DNA of 35,736 nucleotides, from NCBI GenBank assembly GCA_948473115.1, contig CAOKWI010000046.1, positions 1 through 35,736 of the forward strand, given 5' to 3'. Shown here one piece after another: positions 9,022 through 18,644 of this stretch. The position numbers were made by a program, and so were the translations under genes. Each line of letters begins with the position of its first letter. The first letter of the stretch is position 1. The notes under the pieces are model-generated. The model did not search any database. It worked only from the letters and a program-made list of their open reading frames with translations, and had not been told where the DNA came from. Source of the DNA: an uncultured Lachnospiraceae bacterium. Its GTDB lineage: Bacteria > Bacillota > Clostridia > Lachnospirales > Lachnospiraceae.

Positions 9022-12000
9022 ATGGCGATTTCATTTACACCGGAGCAACAGAAAGTCATAGATTTACATAGCTGCAATATCCTTGTCTCCGCGGCGGCGG
9101 GAAGCGGAAAGACGGCGGTGCTGGTAGAGCGCATTATCCAGATGGTCTGCAATGAGGCGCGCCCTGTCGACATTGACAGGCTGCTGATCGTGACGTTTAC
9201 CAATGCGGCTGCGGCGGAAATGCGGGAACGTATTGCGCTGGGAATTTCCGCGAAGCTGGAGGAGAGGCCGGAGTCGGAGCATATCCAGAGGCAGGCGGCC
9301 CTGCTGCACAATGCCCAGATCACTACCATCGACAGCTTCTGCCTCTTTCTGTTGCGGAATCATTTTAATGAGATCGGACTTGACCCGGCCTTCCGTGTGG
9401 CGGATGAGGGGGAAGTGAAGCTGATGCAGCAGGAGGTTCTGCAGGAGCTGATGGAGGACGGCTACAGGGAGGGAGGGGAAGCCTTCCGTTTCTGCGTGGA
9501 ATTTTTCTGCCCCGGCGGCAGGGAAAAGGTGCTGGAGCAGCATATTTTAAACCTGTCAAGATATGCCGCCAGTTTTCCCTTCCCGGAGGAGTGGCTTCAG
9601 GCGAGAAAGACGGACTATGAGGCCCGGGATGTGGAAAGCGTATCCGCCAGTGAATATGGGCAATACCTGCTGGACTATCTCCGGAAGATGACGGATGGGT
9701 GCAGGGAAAAGCTGGACCGCGTCGGAGAGCTGTGCCAGGAACCGGACGGGCCCTATATGTACGGGGAACTGGTGGAACAGGAGTCGGGGCAGCTGGGGGC
9801 GCTGGCGGAGTGCGATTCTCTTTCCGATTATGGGGAAAGGCTTCCCCGGATTGCCTTTGGCAGGCTGTCCTCAAAGAAGGATGAAAGTGTGTCCCCTGTG
9901 AAACGGGAACTGGCAAAGAAGCTTCGGGGGGAAGTAAAGGACAGCCTGAAGAAGCTGGCGGACCGGTTCTTTGCCACGCCGCTGGAACTGGCGGTCAAAC
10001 AGGGACATGCCTGCATGGAACCGGTGGGGACGCTGGTGGATCTGGTGCTGGAATTTGACAGGCGGATGGGGGAGAAGAAGCAGGACCGGAAGGTGATCGA
10101 CTTTTCGGATATGGAGCATTTTGCCCTGCAGATCCTGCTGAAGCGGGAGGACGGAGGCATCGTGCCCAGTGCCGTGGCGCTGGAATACCGGCAGCATTTT
10201 GCGGAAATTCTTATTGACGAGTACCAGGACAGCAATCTGGTGCAGGAGTATCTGCTGAAAGCGGTGTCCGGCGAGGAGGAGGGACGGTTTAACCGCTTTA
10301 TGGTGGGGGATGTGAAGCAGAGCATCTACAAATTCCGTCTGGCCAGGCCGGAATTGTTCCTGGAAAAATATGATACATACTGCCCGGAGGAGGAAAGCGG
10401 CCTGTCAGGCGGGAGCTGCCCGGAAAATGAAACTGCTCCGCAAAAAAGGGACTTCCCGGAGGAAGAGTTCGGACCAAGAGATGGGAACTGCCCGGCGTAC
10501 AAAGCCTGCAGACGGATCGATCTGGCAAGGAATTTCCGGAGCCGCATCCAGGTGGTGGATGCTGTCAACAGTGTGTTTTCCAGGATTATGAGCAGGGAGA
10601 TCGGCGGCATCGAGTACGACGAAAAGGCAGCGCTGTATCCGGGGGCGGTGTACCCTGAGGACAGTGAGGAGACAGGCGAGGGTGACAGGCAAGCAAACAG
10701 CGCGGAGGAAGGCGTTGGATATGAAAGCGAACTGCTGCTGGTGGAGAAGCCTGGCGGTGATGCACAGGACAATGCGAAACAGGCGGAGGCACGCGCCATT
10801 GCCGGGAAGATCAGGGAACTTATGACGGGCTTTCAGGTGACGGACAAGGAGAGCGGCAGCCTGCGTCCCGTGCGGTATTCTGATATGGTGATCCTGCTTC
10901 GCACCAACACCGGCTGGGACGAGGAATTTAAACAGGTATTGGAAGAGGAGGGCATACCGGTTTATATCACTTCCAAGACAGGCTATTTCAGCGCAACGGA
11001 GGTACAGGAACTGCTGCAGTTTCTGCGTGTATTGGATAATCCTACCCAGGATATCCCTCTTTTCGGTGTGATGAAATCCGTCTTTGGCGGTTTTTCGGAG
11101 GAGGAACTGGCAAGACTGCGCGGCGGCAGAAAGGGAACCTCGCTGTATGAAGCGGTAGTTGAATATGCAGGGACGCGTCCTGTGGGGACAGGCAGTGAAA
11201 CGCTGCCTGCAGGGGAAATTTCCGGAGAGGGGAGGCTGTCTGGGGAGGAAGCCCCCGGAGTATCCGGAATCGGAACAAAGGAGGAAAATGAGTCTGCAAC
11301 GCAGTCATACGCCAGGGAAGCGCCGGATGGGGAAGGGGAAGATACGGCTGCGCTCCGCAGGAAAGCGGCGGACTTTCTGGAAATGCTGGACTCTTACCGG
11401 GAGATGACCGCATATATGCCCATCCGGGAACTGCTGACCCGGCTGGTGTCTGACTTTGACTACCTGAACTATGTGACGGCTCTGCCGGCAGGCAGTAAGC
11501 GGCGTGCCAATGTGGAAATGCTGTTCACCAAGGCTTCGGATTTTGAAAAGACAAGCTATTTCGGTCTGTTTCATTTTGTCCGCTACATGGAACAGCTGGA
11601 ACAGTATGACGTGGACTATGGGGAAGCGGGGCTGCTGGATGAAAACGCCGATGTAGTGCGGATCATGAGCATTCATAAGAGCAAGGGTCTGGAGTTCCCG
11701 GTTACATTTGTCTCGGGACTGAGTAAACGGTTTAATATGCAGGATGCCAGCCAGTCCATGATCGCCGATATGGATCTGGGCCTTGCCACGGATTATGTGG
11801 ATCCTGAGAGGAGGCTCCGGAACAGGACGCTGCGCCGTGCCATCCTTTCCGTAAAGATGCAGGAGGACAGCCTGGCGGAGGAACTCCGCGTACTCTATGT
11901 AGCGCTGACCCGTGCGAAAGAGAAGCTGATCCTGACGGCTGCCATGGAAAATGCGCAGGAACAGTGGGAGCGGTTACAGGATGTGAGTATGGAAAGACTG

Positions 12001-13056
12001 TCCTACCTGGATTATGCCGAGGCGGGCAGCTATCTGGATTTTCTGCTGCCCATTTTACCGAAGACCTGTATCCGGGTCCAGGTCAGGACGGGGGAAGAAT
12101 TGGCGGCCGACACCTTCAGGGAACAGTTGTCACTGTATGAAAAAAGGGTGCAGCTGAAGCAGACAGAACAGCCGGGGCAGTATCCGGGGAAGATGATGGA
12201 ACAGCCGGGGCAGTATCCGGGGAAGATGATGGAACAGCCGGGGCATCCGGGGCAAACGGTAGAGCAGCCAGGGAAAATGATGGAGCAGCCAGGGCAGATG
12301 GAACCGGCAGAGCAGGAAAAACGGAAACAGGCGGATGCGTATCTGAGACTGAGACAGCGTCTGGGAGCCGTATATGCCCATGAGAATCTGGCGGGTCTTT
12401 ATACCAAGACTACGGTCTCCGAGTTAAAGATCGCTGCCATGGCGGATAAGGATGAGGAGGCCTACCATACCTTTGAGGAGAAGGAGGTGCAGCCCTATAT
12501 CCCCCTGTTTCGCAGGGCGGAGGAAAAGGTCAGCGGCACCGTGCGCGGTAATGCTTATCACAGGGTGATGGAGATTCTTGACTTTGATAGGGTCATGGCG
12601 GCAGAAGCCGGGAGAGACAGAAAGAACGCCCTCCACGATTTCCTGCTGGAGCAGGTGGAGGACAAACGCTTGAACAGGGAGTATTTAGAGGCGGTGCGGG
12701 AGGAGAAGATACTGCGTCTGCTCTCCTCGGAACTGGGACAGCGGATGTACCGCGCCCACAGAAAGGGAGGACTCTACAGGGAACAGCCCTTCGTGATGGG
12801 GATCGGAGCGGACAGGCTGGGACAGGAGTTCCCCGGTACGGAAACAGTACTGATCCAGGGGATCATAGACGTGTTCTTTGTGGAGGAGGACGGACTGGTG
12901 CTGTTGGACTACAAGACAGACTCCGTCCGTTCCATGGAGGAGCTGTGGAACCGCTATGAGACACAGCTGGACTATTACCAGGAGGCCTTGCAGAAGCTGA
13001 CGGGACAGCCGGTGAAGGAACGTGTGCTGTATTCCTTTTCGCTGGAGAGGTATTAA
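9022..13056 (+). CDS. addA: AddA, ATP-dependent helicase/nuclease subunit A
   Basis: The 1344-residue motor and nuclease subunit of AddAB, a UvrD-type 3'-5' helicase with a RecB-like nuclease at its C-terminus. Motifs: FTPEQQKVID, Walker A (AAAGSGKT), LIVTFTNAAAAEMRERI, Walker B (IDEYQDSN), VGDVKQSIYKFR, LARNFRSR, IMSIHKSKGLEFP and LYVALTRAKEKL. The nuclease follows as GIIDVFF and LLDYKTD (Asp1296, Lys1298). ATG 9022 has GGAG at 9012-9015; the upstream GTG 8974 and ATG 9010 are less likely. Longer than a typical AddA of about 1200, it carries acidic low-complexity insertions near 10380-10500, 10640-10790 and 11160-11350, and a Pro-Gly-Gln-Met repeat at 12166-12300. It pairs with AddB but is separated from it by 2 kb. 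Confidence 0.97.
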   Translation: MAISFTPEQQKVIDLHSCNILVSAAAGSGKTAVLVERIIQMVCNEARPVDIDRLLIVTFTNAAAAEMRERIALGISAKLEERPESEHIQRQAALLHNAQITTIDSFCLFLLRNHFNEIGLDPAFRVADEGEVKLMQQEVLQELMEDGYREGGEAFRFCVEFFCPGGREKVLEQHILNLSRYAASFPFPEEWLQARKTDYEARDVESVSASEYGQYLLDYLRKMTDGCREKLDRVGELCQEPDGPYMYGELVEQESGQLGALAECDSLSDYGERLPRIAFGRLSSKKDESVSPVKRELAKKLRGEVKDSLKKLADRFFATPLELAVKQGHACMEPVGTLVDLVLEFDRRMGEKKQDRKVIDFSDMEHFALQILLKREDGGIVPSAVALEYRQHFAEILIDEYQDSNLVQEYLLKAVSGEEEGRFNRFMVGDVKQSIYKFRLARPELFLEKYDTYCPEEESGLSGGSCPENETAPQKRDFPEEEFGPRDGNCPAYKACRRIDLARNFRSRIQVVDAVNSVFSRIMSREIGGIEYDEKAALYPGAVYPEDSEETGEGDRQANSAEEGVGYESELLLVEKPGGDAQDNAKQAEARAIAGKIRELMTGFQVTDKESGSLRPVRYSDMVILLRTNTGWDEEFKQVLEEEGIPVYITSKTGYFSATEVQELLQFLRVLDNPTQDIPLFGVMKSVFGGFSEEELARLRGGRKGTSLYEAVVEYAGTRPVGTGSETLPAGEISGEGRLSGEEAPGVSGIGTKEENESATQSYAREAPDGEGEDTAALRRKAADFLEMLDSYREMTAYMPIRELLTRLVSDFDYLNYVTALPAGSKRRANVEMLFTKASDFEKTSYFGLFHFVRYMEQLEQYDVDYGEAGLLDENADVVRIMSIHKSKGLEFPVTFVSGLSKRFNMQDASQSMIADMDLGLATDYVDPERRLRNRTLRRAILSVKMQEDSLAEELRVLYVALTRAKEKLILTAAMENAQEQWERLQDVSMERLSYLDYAEAGSYLDFLLPILPKTCIRVQVRTGEELAADTFREQLSLYEKRVQLKQTEQPGQYPGKMMEQPGQYPGKMMEQPGHPGQTVEQPGKMMEQPGQMEPAEQEKRKQADAYLRLRQRLGAVYAHENLAGLYTKTTVSELKIAAMADKDEEAYHTFEEKEVQPYIPLFRRAEEKVSGTVRGNAYHRVMEILDFDRVMAAEAGRDRKNALHDFLLEQVEDKRLNREYLEAVREEKILRLLSSELGQRMYRAHRKGGLYREQPFVMGIGADRLGQEFPGTETVLIQGIIDVFFVEEDGLVLLDYKTDSVRSMEELWNRYETQLDYYQEALQKLTGQPVKERVLYSFSLERY
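12166..12300 (+). repeat. 33-bp in-frame minisatellite inside addA
   Basis: Two near-identical 33-base units at 12166-12198 and 12199-12231 encode EQPGQYPGKMM. Three shortened or altered copies follow up to 12300. The array keeps the reading frame and lies between the helicase core and the nuclease domain, likely in a surface linker. Confidence 0.88.
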
Positions 13057-13165
13057 GGTAATCGTTCAGCCCTATGGCGCCCCGAAGCCTAAATCGTGTC
13101 TCAAAGGCGGCGTGCGCCCTGCAATTTTGTGCGATGTATCAGGGAAAACCTGCGTGTGGTTTTGA

Positions 13166-13194
13166 TTGAAAACGCATCAGAGGTATGATACAAT
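13166..13194 (+). promoter_or_regulatory. Sigma-A promoter of the solute-binding protein/kinase pair
   Basis: TTGAAA at 13166-13171 and TACAAT at 13189-13194 with a 17-base spacer, a near-consensus vegetative promoter 23 bases before the start codon at 13218. It shows that the ATG at 13185, inside the -10 region, is not the start. Confidence 0.65.
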
Positions 13195-13217
13195 TGTTTC
13201 TCGGAGGGAAGTGTAAA

Positions 13218-14690
13218 ATGAAACGAATCAATTATGCTCAGAGTATCCGCAGAAATATATGCATGACTGCCGCTGCTCTTTTTTTAACCGGCTGCGGGGG
13301 GAGCGGCAGCGATCCGCTGGATCCCTCGGATCCCGTATCCCTGACAGTGTGGCATTACTATAACGGCTCCCAGCAGGCGGCCTTTGACGAGCTGGTGGAG
13401 CAGTTTAATGAAACCGTGGGAAAGGAAAGGGGCATATATGTACAGAGCTATAGCCAGGGCTCTGTCCCTGACCTGGAATCCGCGGTTCGGGATTCCATTG
13501 CGGGCAAGGTGGGAGCGGAACCGATGCCGGACATCTTTTCCTCCTACGCGGATACCGCTTACGAGGTGGAGCAGGCGGGAGCGCTGGCTGACCTGTCCCG
13601 GTATCTCAGTGAGGAAGAGCTGGACCGGTATGTGGATTCCTATGTGGAGGAGGGCTGTATAGCCGCTGACGGAACGCTGCGGATCTTTCCCACGGCGAAG
13701 TCCACAGAGATCATGATGATCAACAGGACGGACTGGGAGCCCTTTGCCCAGGCCACGGGCGCGTCCCTGGAGGATCTTAAGACCATGGAGGGTGTGACCG
13801 CCGTGGCGCAGGCGTACTATGAGTGGACGGATGCCCTGACGCCTGATGTGGAAGGGGATGGCAGGGCGTTTTACGGCAGGGATGCCATGGCAAATTATTT
13901 CATTATCGGCATGAGACAGCTGGGCGTGGAGATCTTTCAGGTGGAGAACGGCCAGGTCACGTTGAATGTGCCCAGAGAGGAGCTGTACCGCATCTGGGAG
14001 AATTATTATGTGCCCATGGTCAAGGGGTATTTCGGGGCTTACGGCAAGTTCCGCTCGGACGATGTGAAGACAGGGGATCTTCTGGCCTACACGGGTTCAA
14101 CCACCTCCGCCATGTATTTCCCCAATCAGGTGGAGCTGGATGATTCCGCATATTCCATCGATTATATGGTAATGACGGCTCCCGTGTTTGCGGGCGGGGA
14201 GCAGTATGCCGTACAGCAGGGAGCGGGCATGGTAGTCGGCAGGTCCGACGAGAAGCACGAGTATGCCGCGGTGGAGTTTTTAAAGTGGTTTACAGAGGCG
14301 GACCACAATCTGCAGTTCGGCTGTGAGGCAGGCTATCTGCCGGTATTGAAGGAGGCGAACAGCAGGGATATGCTGGATCAGAATATTGCGGATCAGGGAC
14401 TGGAGGTTATGCCCAAGACCTATGACTGTCTGACGGTGGTCTTTGAGGAGATGGGCGATTTTGTCCTGTATACGAACAAAAGCTTTGAAAACGGTTCTGC
14501 CGCCAGAAAGGTCCTGGAATACCATCTTGCGGATCAGGCGGCTGCGGACCGCGAAAGCGTGGTCAGGGCCATGGAACAGGGGAAGAGCCTGGAGGAGGCA
14601 GCGGCGGCCTATGTCACAGAGGAAGCTTTCGAAAAATGGTATCGTTCTTTTTGCAGCGCGCTGGAGCAATCGATAGACAGACAGGAATAG
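13218..14690 (+). CDS. Lipoprotein extracellular solute-binding protein (sugar type)
   Basis: A 490-residue membrane-anchored binding protein of the carbohydrate ABC-transporter type. Residues 1-26 are a lipoprotein signal peptide: basic start, hydrophobic core (TAAALFL) and lipobox LTGC with Cys26 lipidated. The mature part begins SLTVWHYYNGSQQAAFDELVEQFN, the usual first strand and helix of this family, and includes MPDIFSSYADTAYEVEQAGALADL. GGAGGG lies eight bases before ATG 13218. No permease or ATPase gene is nearby. Instead a hybrid histidine kinase starts 12 bases after the stop. That suggests the protein presents a ligand to the kinase rather than, or as well as, feeding a transporter (inference). 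The ligand is unknown. Confidence 0.9.
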   Translation: MKRINYAQSIRRNICMTAAALFLTGCGGSGSDPLDPSDPVSLTVWHYYNGSQQAAFDELVEQFNETVGKERGIYVQSYSQGSVPDLESAVRDSIAGKVGAEPMPDIFSSYADTAYEVEQAGALADLSRYLSEEELDRYVDSYVEEGCIAADGTLRIFPTAKSTEIMMINRTDWEPFAQATGASLEDLKTMEGVTAVAQAYYEWTDALTPDVEGDGRAFYGRDAMANYFIIGMRQLGVEIFQVENGQVTLNVPREELYRIWENYYVPMVKGYFGAYGKFRSDDVKTGDLLAYTGSTTSAMYFPNQVELDDSAYSIDYMVMTAPVFAGGEQYAVQQGAGMVVGRSDEKHEYAAVEFLKWFTEADHNLQFGCEAGYLPVLKEANSRDMLDQNIADQGLEVMPKTYDCLTVVFEEMGDFVLYTNKSFENGSAARKVLEYHLADQAAADRESVVRAMEQGKSLEEAAAAYVTEEAFEKWYRSFCSALEQSIDRQE

Positions 14691-14701
14691 GGCAAAAGGG
14701 C

Positions 14702-17700
14702 ATGAAAGATCATATGACTGGACAAAGCAGGAAAAAGAAAAAGCATACAATATTCAGAATATTTTTGATTCCGCTGATCGCTATTATGCTGGTTCAGAGC
14801 ATGATCACCATCGGCTCGCTTGTGACCAGGAGGGTTACGGAGGCTTTGGAAGCCTACTCCAGCGGCATGATGAGCCGTCTGGTGGAAAACAGAAAGGTAA
14901 TCCTGCAAAATGACATGATTCAGCGGTGGTCCTCCATTCATGACCAGGAGGCGCATATAAACGGGATCGTGGAGCAGTTTCTGAGGGACAGGGATATAGG
15001 GATGGATCAGCTCATGGCCTCTGGGGACTGGAGGAACGAGCTCCTGACTCTGCTGTTTCCGGAGTGTGTTGACCTGGTGCGGAATAATTCCACCACAGGT
15101 ATTTTCCTGGTGCTGACGGAGCAGGATATGCGGGCGGAGGGGGATTTTGACGGATTCTTTATCAGGGATTCGGATCCTGACACCAGTCCGGCCAACAATA
15201 CGGATCTGCTGCTGGAAAAGGGAAGCAAGCAGCTTTCCAGGGAATGGAACATTCCCCTGGATACCCATTGGACGACTCATTTTCGCATGGAGGGTCAGGG
15301 GCAGGATCCGGCCAACGATTATTTCTATGAGCCGTGGAGGGCCGGTGTGGAGCATCCGGACGCGGCTGCGGCGGATCTGGGCTACTGGTCCATGCCCTTC
15401 TGCCTGGAAAAGAAGATGGCGGATTCCTATGAGATGATTACATATTCCCTGCCGCTTCGGTATGAGGGACAAGTGTACGGCGTCCTGGGAGTGGAGATCT
15501 CCTGTAGTTATTTAAATGACTATTTTCCGGTGACCGAGCTGAATGATGCCCTGCAGTCGGGGTATCTGCTTGCCGTGAGACAGGGGGAGGACAGCTTTAT
15601 TCCGCTGGTGGGGAAGGGGATCCTCTATAACGGTATCCGGACCCGGGGTGAGAATTTCACCCTGCAGAGCACGGATTATGAGAACCTCTATCTGGTGAGG
15701 GATACACAGATTGAGGATCAGTATATTTATGCGGTGGCCTGTCCCCTGAAGCTGTACAGCAATAATGTGCCTTATGAGAATACGGAGTGGGTGCTGATGG
15801 GGCTGAAGACGGAAGATGATCTCTTTGGGATGAGCCGCCAGCTTTACCTGTGGATGGTGATTGCCATCCTGATCGGTCTTGGGTTTGGCGTGATCGGTAT
15901 CTACTTCACGGTGAGGTATCTGACGAAGCCGGTGGAGAGGCTGATGCAGTGTATCAGCCAGGGGAGTGTTGGCCTGCAGGAATACAAAGCCTCCAACATT
16001 CTGGAGATAGACGCCCTGCACGATGTGGTAAAGGATCTGACGGACAGGCAGAAGGAGGCGCAGAATATCCTGCTGGAGGAAAAGGAGCGCTACAGGGTGG
16101 CCCTGGAGACTACTTCGGACACCTTCTTTTCCTATGATTTCCAGAATCATACGCTGGACATCGTAAATCATAAGACCATGAGCGGCCAGTGGAAATGTGT
16201 GGAGTATGAGAGCGGCTTTATCGATCCGGAGTATATCCATGAGTATGACCGCATGGCGGTCATCAAGGCATTTCACGGCCTGGCGGATAAGCTGCATGTG
16301 GAGCTGAGGCTTAACTGGCCTGCGAAGTCTGAATATGTATGGATGGCTTTCTCCGGCAATGTGCTGTTCGATGCGGACGGCAGACGTAGAAAGCTGGTGG
16401 GAAGCATCCGGAATATCCAGGAACAGAAAGAGCGGGAGGCGGAGCAGCTCAGAAGGATTACCATGGACGGCGTTACCGGTCTTTACGTTTTCAGCGCCGG
16501 CATGGCACAGCTCCGGGAATGCCGCAGGATCCGGCAGACGGGGTACGTAGTGTATCTGTTCGTGGATCAGCTGCAGGCTGCCAACGAGAAAAACGGGATT
16601 GTGTTCGGGGATATGATCCTGGAGGAGATCGGTCAGCGGATCCGCAGAAGCTGTGACCGGCTGACCGAAAAGACGGACAGAAGGACGACAGCGTTCCGGC
16701 TGGACGCGGATGAGTTTGTATTGTGGCTTGAGAGACAGTCCCGCCAGCAGGCGGAGACATTTATCGTGGATCTGCTGAAGGAAATCAATGACGAATTTGA
16801 GGATGAGCTGTTTGACATCGCGGCGTATGCCGGCCTGGCATGCGGGGAGAAGGGGCAGACTGACGAGGAGCTGATCCGCATGGCGAAGCTGGCCCGGGAT
16901 TACGCGGTTTCCGGCGGGGAACAGCGTTATGTCTTTTATGAGGATATCCCCGGAGGAAAGCGTGCGGCGCTGCCCGTGCTGCACGGGAGTGAGATCAATT
17001 CGCTGGATTACAGCGGGGATGTGAGTCTGGTATCCCTGGCATTGAACCTGTTTGGAAAGGGAGCCGATTTCCCTGCCCAGATGTCGTTGATGCTGCGAAA
17101 GATCGGCAGATACTATCAGGCCAGCGATGTGCTTGTGTCCATACTGAGGGCTGATTTCAATTCCAATTACCTGGAATACCAGTGGCACGGGGAAGGAGAT
17201 CCCATGGCTGGGAATGTCAGGCAGTACAAGGAGGAGGAGCGGGACAGCTTCTATCTCTGGCTGGGGCAGGAGAAGGTAAGGTATTTTACCTCCGCGGACA
17301 GCAGGCGCAGTGTGGTTCAATGCTTTCTGAACGTCAGGCCGGGGCAGCAGGGTGCGGCGCTGCCCATGTATGACAATGGAAGCTATGTGGGAAATATCTG
17401 TATTATCGGGACGGATGCCCGGCTGGCGGGGGAGACAGGGGATACCCAGAACCTGGCGGAGCTGGGCAGCGTGATCCAGGGACAGCTGAATCAGCAGCAG
17501 CATGATATTGCCAGCAAGGCGAAGTCTGATTTCCTGTCCCGCATGAGCCATGAGATCCGCACACCCATGAACGGCATTATCGGCATGACGGCTATTGCCC
17601 TGCAGCAGGACCAGAGTCAGGAGAGGATCATGGACTGCCTGCAGAAGATACAGTCTTCCTCCGACTATCTGCTGGGACTGATCAACGATATTCTGGATAT

Positions 17701-18634
17701 GTCCAAGATCGAAAGCGGAAAGATGAAGCTGGAGCCCTTTGATTTCAACATGAATGATATGCTTGACACTGTCATGGAACTGGTAATGCATCAGGGTGCA
17801 GCCAAGGGAATCCAGTTTGAGCGGGATGTCAGATTGACACATACATGGTTCCGGGCGGACAGGATGCGGATCAGCCAGGTGCTTATCAATCTGTTGGGCA
17901 ACGCGGTGAAGTTTACGCCGGAGAACGGCCGGATCACCTTGAGGGTACATGAGCTGCAGGAGAAATCCGCAGAGGCCGTGGTTTCCTTTGCGGTGCAGGA
18001 CACGGGTATCGGTATTGCCAGGGAGGATCAGAGAAGAGTGTTCCGTGCTTTCGAGCAGGCGGGCAATAAGAATCCCTCCAAGCTCCAGGGCACGGGTCTT
18101 GGACTTTCCATCAGCGGGCGCCTGATCCAGATGATGGGAAGCACCATTCAGCTGGAAAGCGAGCCCGGTAAGGGCAGTACCTTCAGCTTTTCGATTCCTC
18201 TGCAGTTTGGAGAGAACAGGGAAACGGAGAAGCAGGAGGAGCTGACTTCCTTTGAGGGCTTCCGGATCCTGGTGGTGGAGGACAATGAACTCAATGCCGA
18301 GATTGCCCAGAGCTTGTTAGAGGAGCGGGGATTTCAGGTAGACTGTGTGCATGACGGCGCCCAGGCGGTGGAGCGGATCCGCAGCACGGAACCGGGAACT
18401 TACAATGCGGTGCTGATGGATATCATGATGCCGGTGATGGACGGCCTGGAGGCAACCCGCACGATCCGCAGTATGGAACGTGAGGACTGCCGTACCCTGC
18501 CGATCATCGCAATGTCCGCCAATGCCTTTGACGATGACCTGAAGAAGTCCGTGGAATGCGGAATGAACGGTCATCTCTCCAAGCCCGTGGAGGTGGATAA
18601 GCTGTATCGGACATTGGCGGAAGTGATTCGGTGA
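14702..18634 (+). CDS. Hybrid sensor histidine kinase with degenerate GGDEF-like domain and receiver
   Basis: A 1310-residue membrane sensor. Hydrophobic segments at about 15-41 and 381-407 enclose a roughly 340-residue extracellular region of double-Cache type. Then come a HAMP-like stretch (to about 440), a PAS-like region (about 463-580), a diguanylate-cyclase-like domain (580-750) with RLDADEF where RxGGDEF is expected, and a GAF-like region (770-925). The kinase core has MSHEIRTPMNG with His950, an N box (NLLGNAVKF), DTGIGI and GTGLGLS. The end is a receiver with ILVVEDNE and MDIMMP, Asp1240 as phosphate acceptor. The altered GGDEF argues against c-di-GMP synthesis. The start is uncertain: ATG 14702, 14714 or upstream 14636. 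Cotranscribed with the binding protein. The output partner is not in view. Confidence 0.93.
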   Translation: MKDHMTGQSRKKKKHTIFRIFLIPLIAIMLVQSMITIGSLVTRRVTEALEAYSSGMMSRLVENRKVILQNDMIQRWSSIHDQEAHINGIVEQFLRDRDIGMDQLMASGDWRNELLTLLFPECVDLVRNNSTTGIFLVLTEQDMRAEGDFDGFFIRDSDPDTSPANNTDLLLEKGSKQLSREWNIPLDTHWTTHFRMEGQGQDPANDYFYEPWRAGVEHPDAAAADLGYWSMPFCLEKKMADSYEMITYSLPLRYEGQVYGVLGVEISCSYLNDYFPVTELNDALQSGYLLAVRQGEDSFIPLVGKGILYNGIRTRGENFTLQSTDYENLYLVRDTQIEDQYIYAVACPLKLYSNNVPYENTEWVLMGLKTEDDLFGMSRQLYLWMVIAILIGLGFGVIGIYFTVRYLTKPVERLMQCISQGSVGLQEYKASNILEIDALHDVVKDLTDRQKEAQNILLEEKERYRVALETTSDTFFSYDFQNHTLDIVNHKTMSGQWKCVEYESGFIDPEYIHEYDRMAVIKAFHGLADKLHVELRLNWPAKSEYVWMAFSGNVLFDADGRRRKLVGSIRNIQEQKEREAEQLRRITMDGVTGLYVFSAGMAQLRECRRIRQTGYVVYLFVDQLQAANEKNGIVFGDMILEEIGQRIRRSCDRLTEKTDRRTTAFRLDADEFVLWLERQSRQQAETFIVDLLKEINDEFEDELFDIAAYAGLACGEKGQTDEELIRMAKLARDYAVSGGEQRYVFYEDIPGGKRAALPVLHGSEINSLDYSGDVSLVSLALNLFGKGADFPAQMSLMLRKIGRYYQASDVLVSILRADFNSNYLEYQWHGEGDPMAGNVRQYKEEERDSFYLWLGQEKVRYFTSADSRRSVVQCFLNVRPGQQGAALPMYDNGSYVGNICIIGTDARLAGETGDTQNLAELGSVIQGQLNQQQHDIASKAKSDFLSRMSHEIRTPMNGIIGMTAIALQQDQSQERIMDCLQKIQSSSDYLLGLINDILDMSKIESGKMKLEPFDFNMNDMLDTVMELVMHQGAAKGIQFERDVRLTHTWFRADRMRISQVLINLLGNAVKFTPENGRITLRVHELQEKSAEAVVSFAVQDTGIGIAREDQRRVFRAFEQAGNKNPSKLQGTGLGLSISGRLIQMMGSTIQLESEPGKGSTFSFSIPLQFGENRETEKQEELTSFEGFRILVVEDNELNAEIAQSLLEERGFQVDCVHDGAQAVERIRSTEPGTYNAVLMDIMMPVMDGLEATRTIRSMEREDCRTLPIIAMSANAFDDDLKKSVECGMNGHLSKPVEVDKLYRTLAEVIR

Positions 18635-18644
18635 TCATTTTTAC

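Noticed and set aside
13185..13217. Longer N-terminus for the solute-binding protein
   Set aside because: The ATG at 13185 overlaps the promoter -10 region and the lipoprotein signal starts properly at 13218.
15512..17950. 812-codon open frame on the minus strand
   Set aside because: It lies wholly antisense to the hybrid kinase, whose domains are well conserved, and its translation is histidine/leucine-rich shadow sequence without recognisable motifs.
18635..18644. Terminator between the convergent kinase and thiT genes
   Set aside because: Only ten bases separate the stops and no hairpin can fit there.
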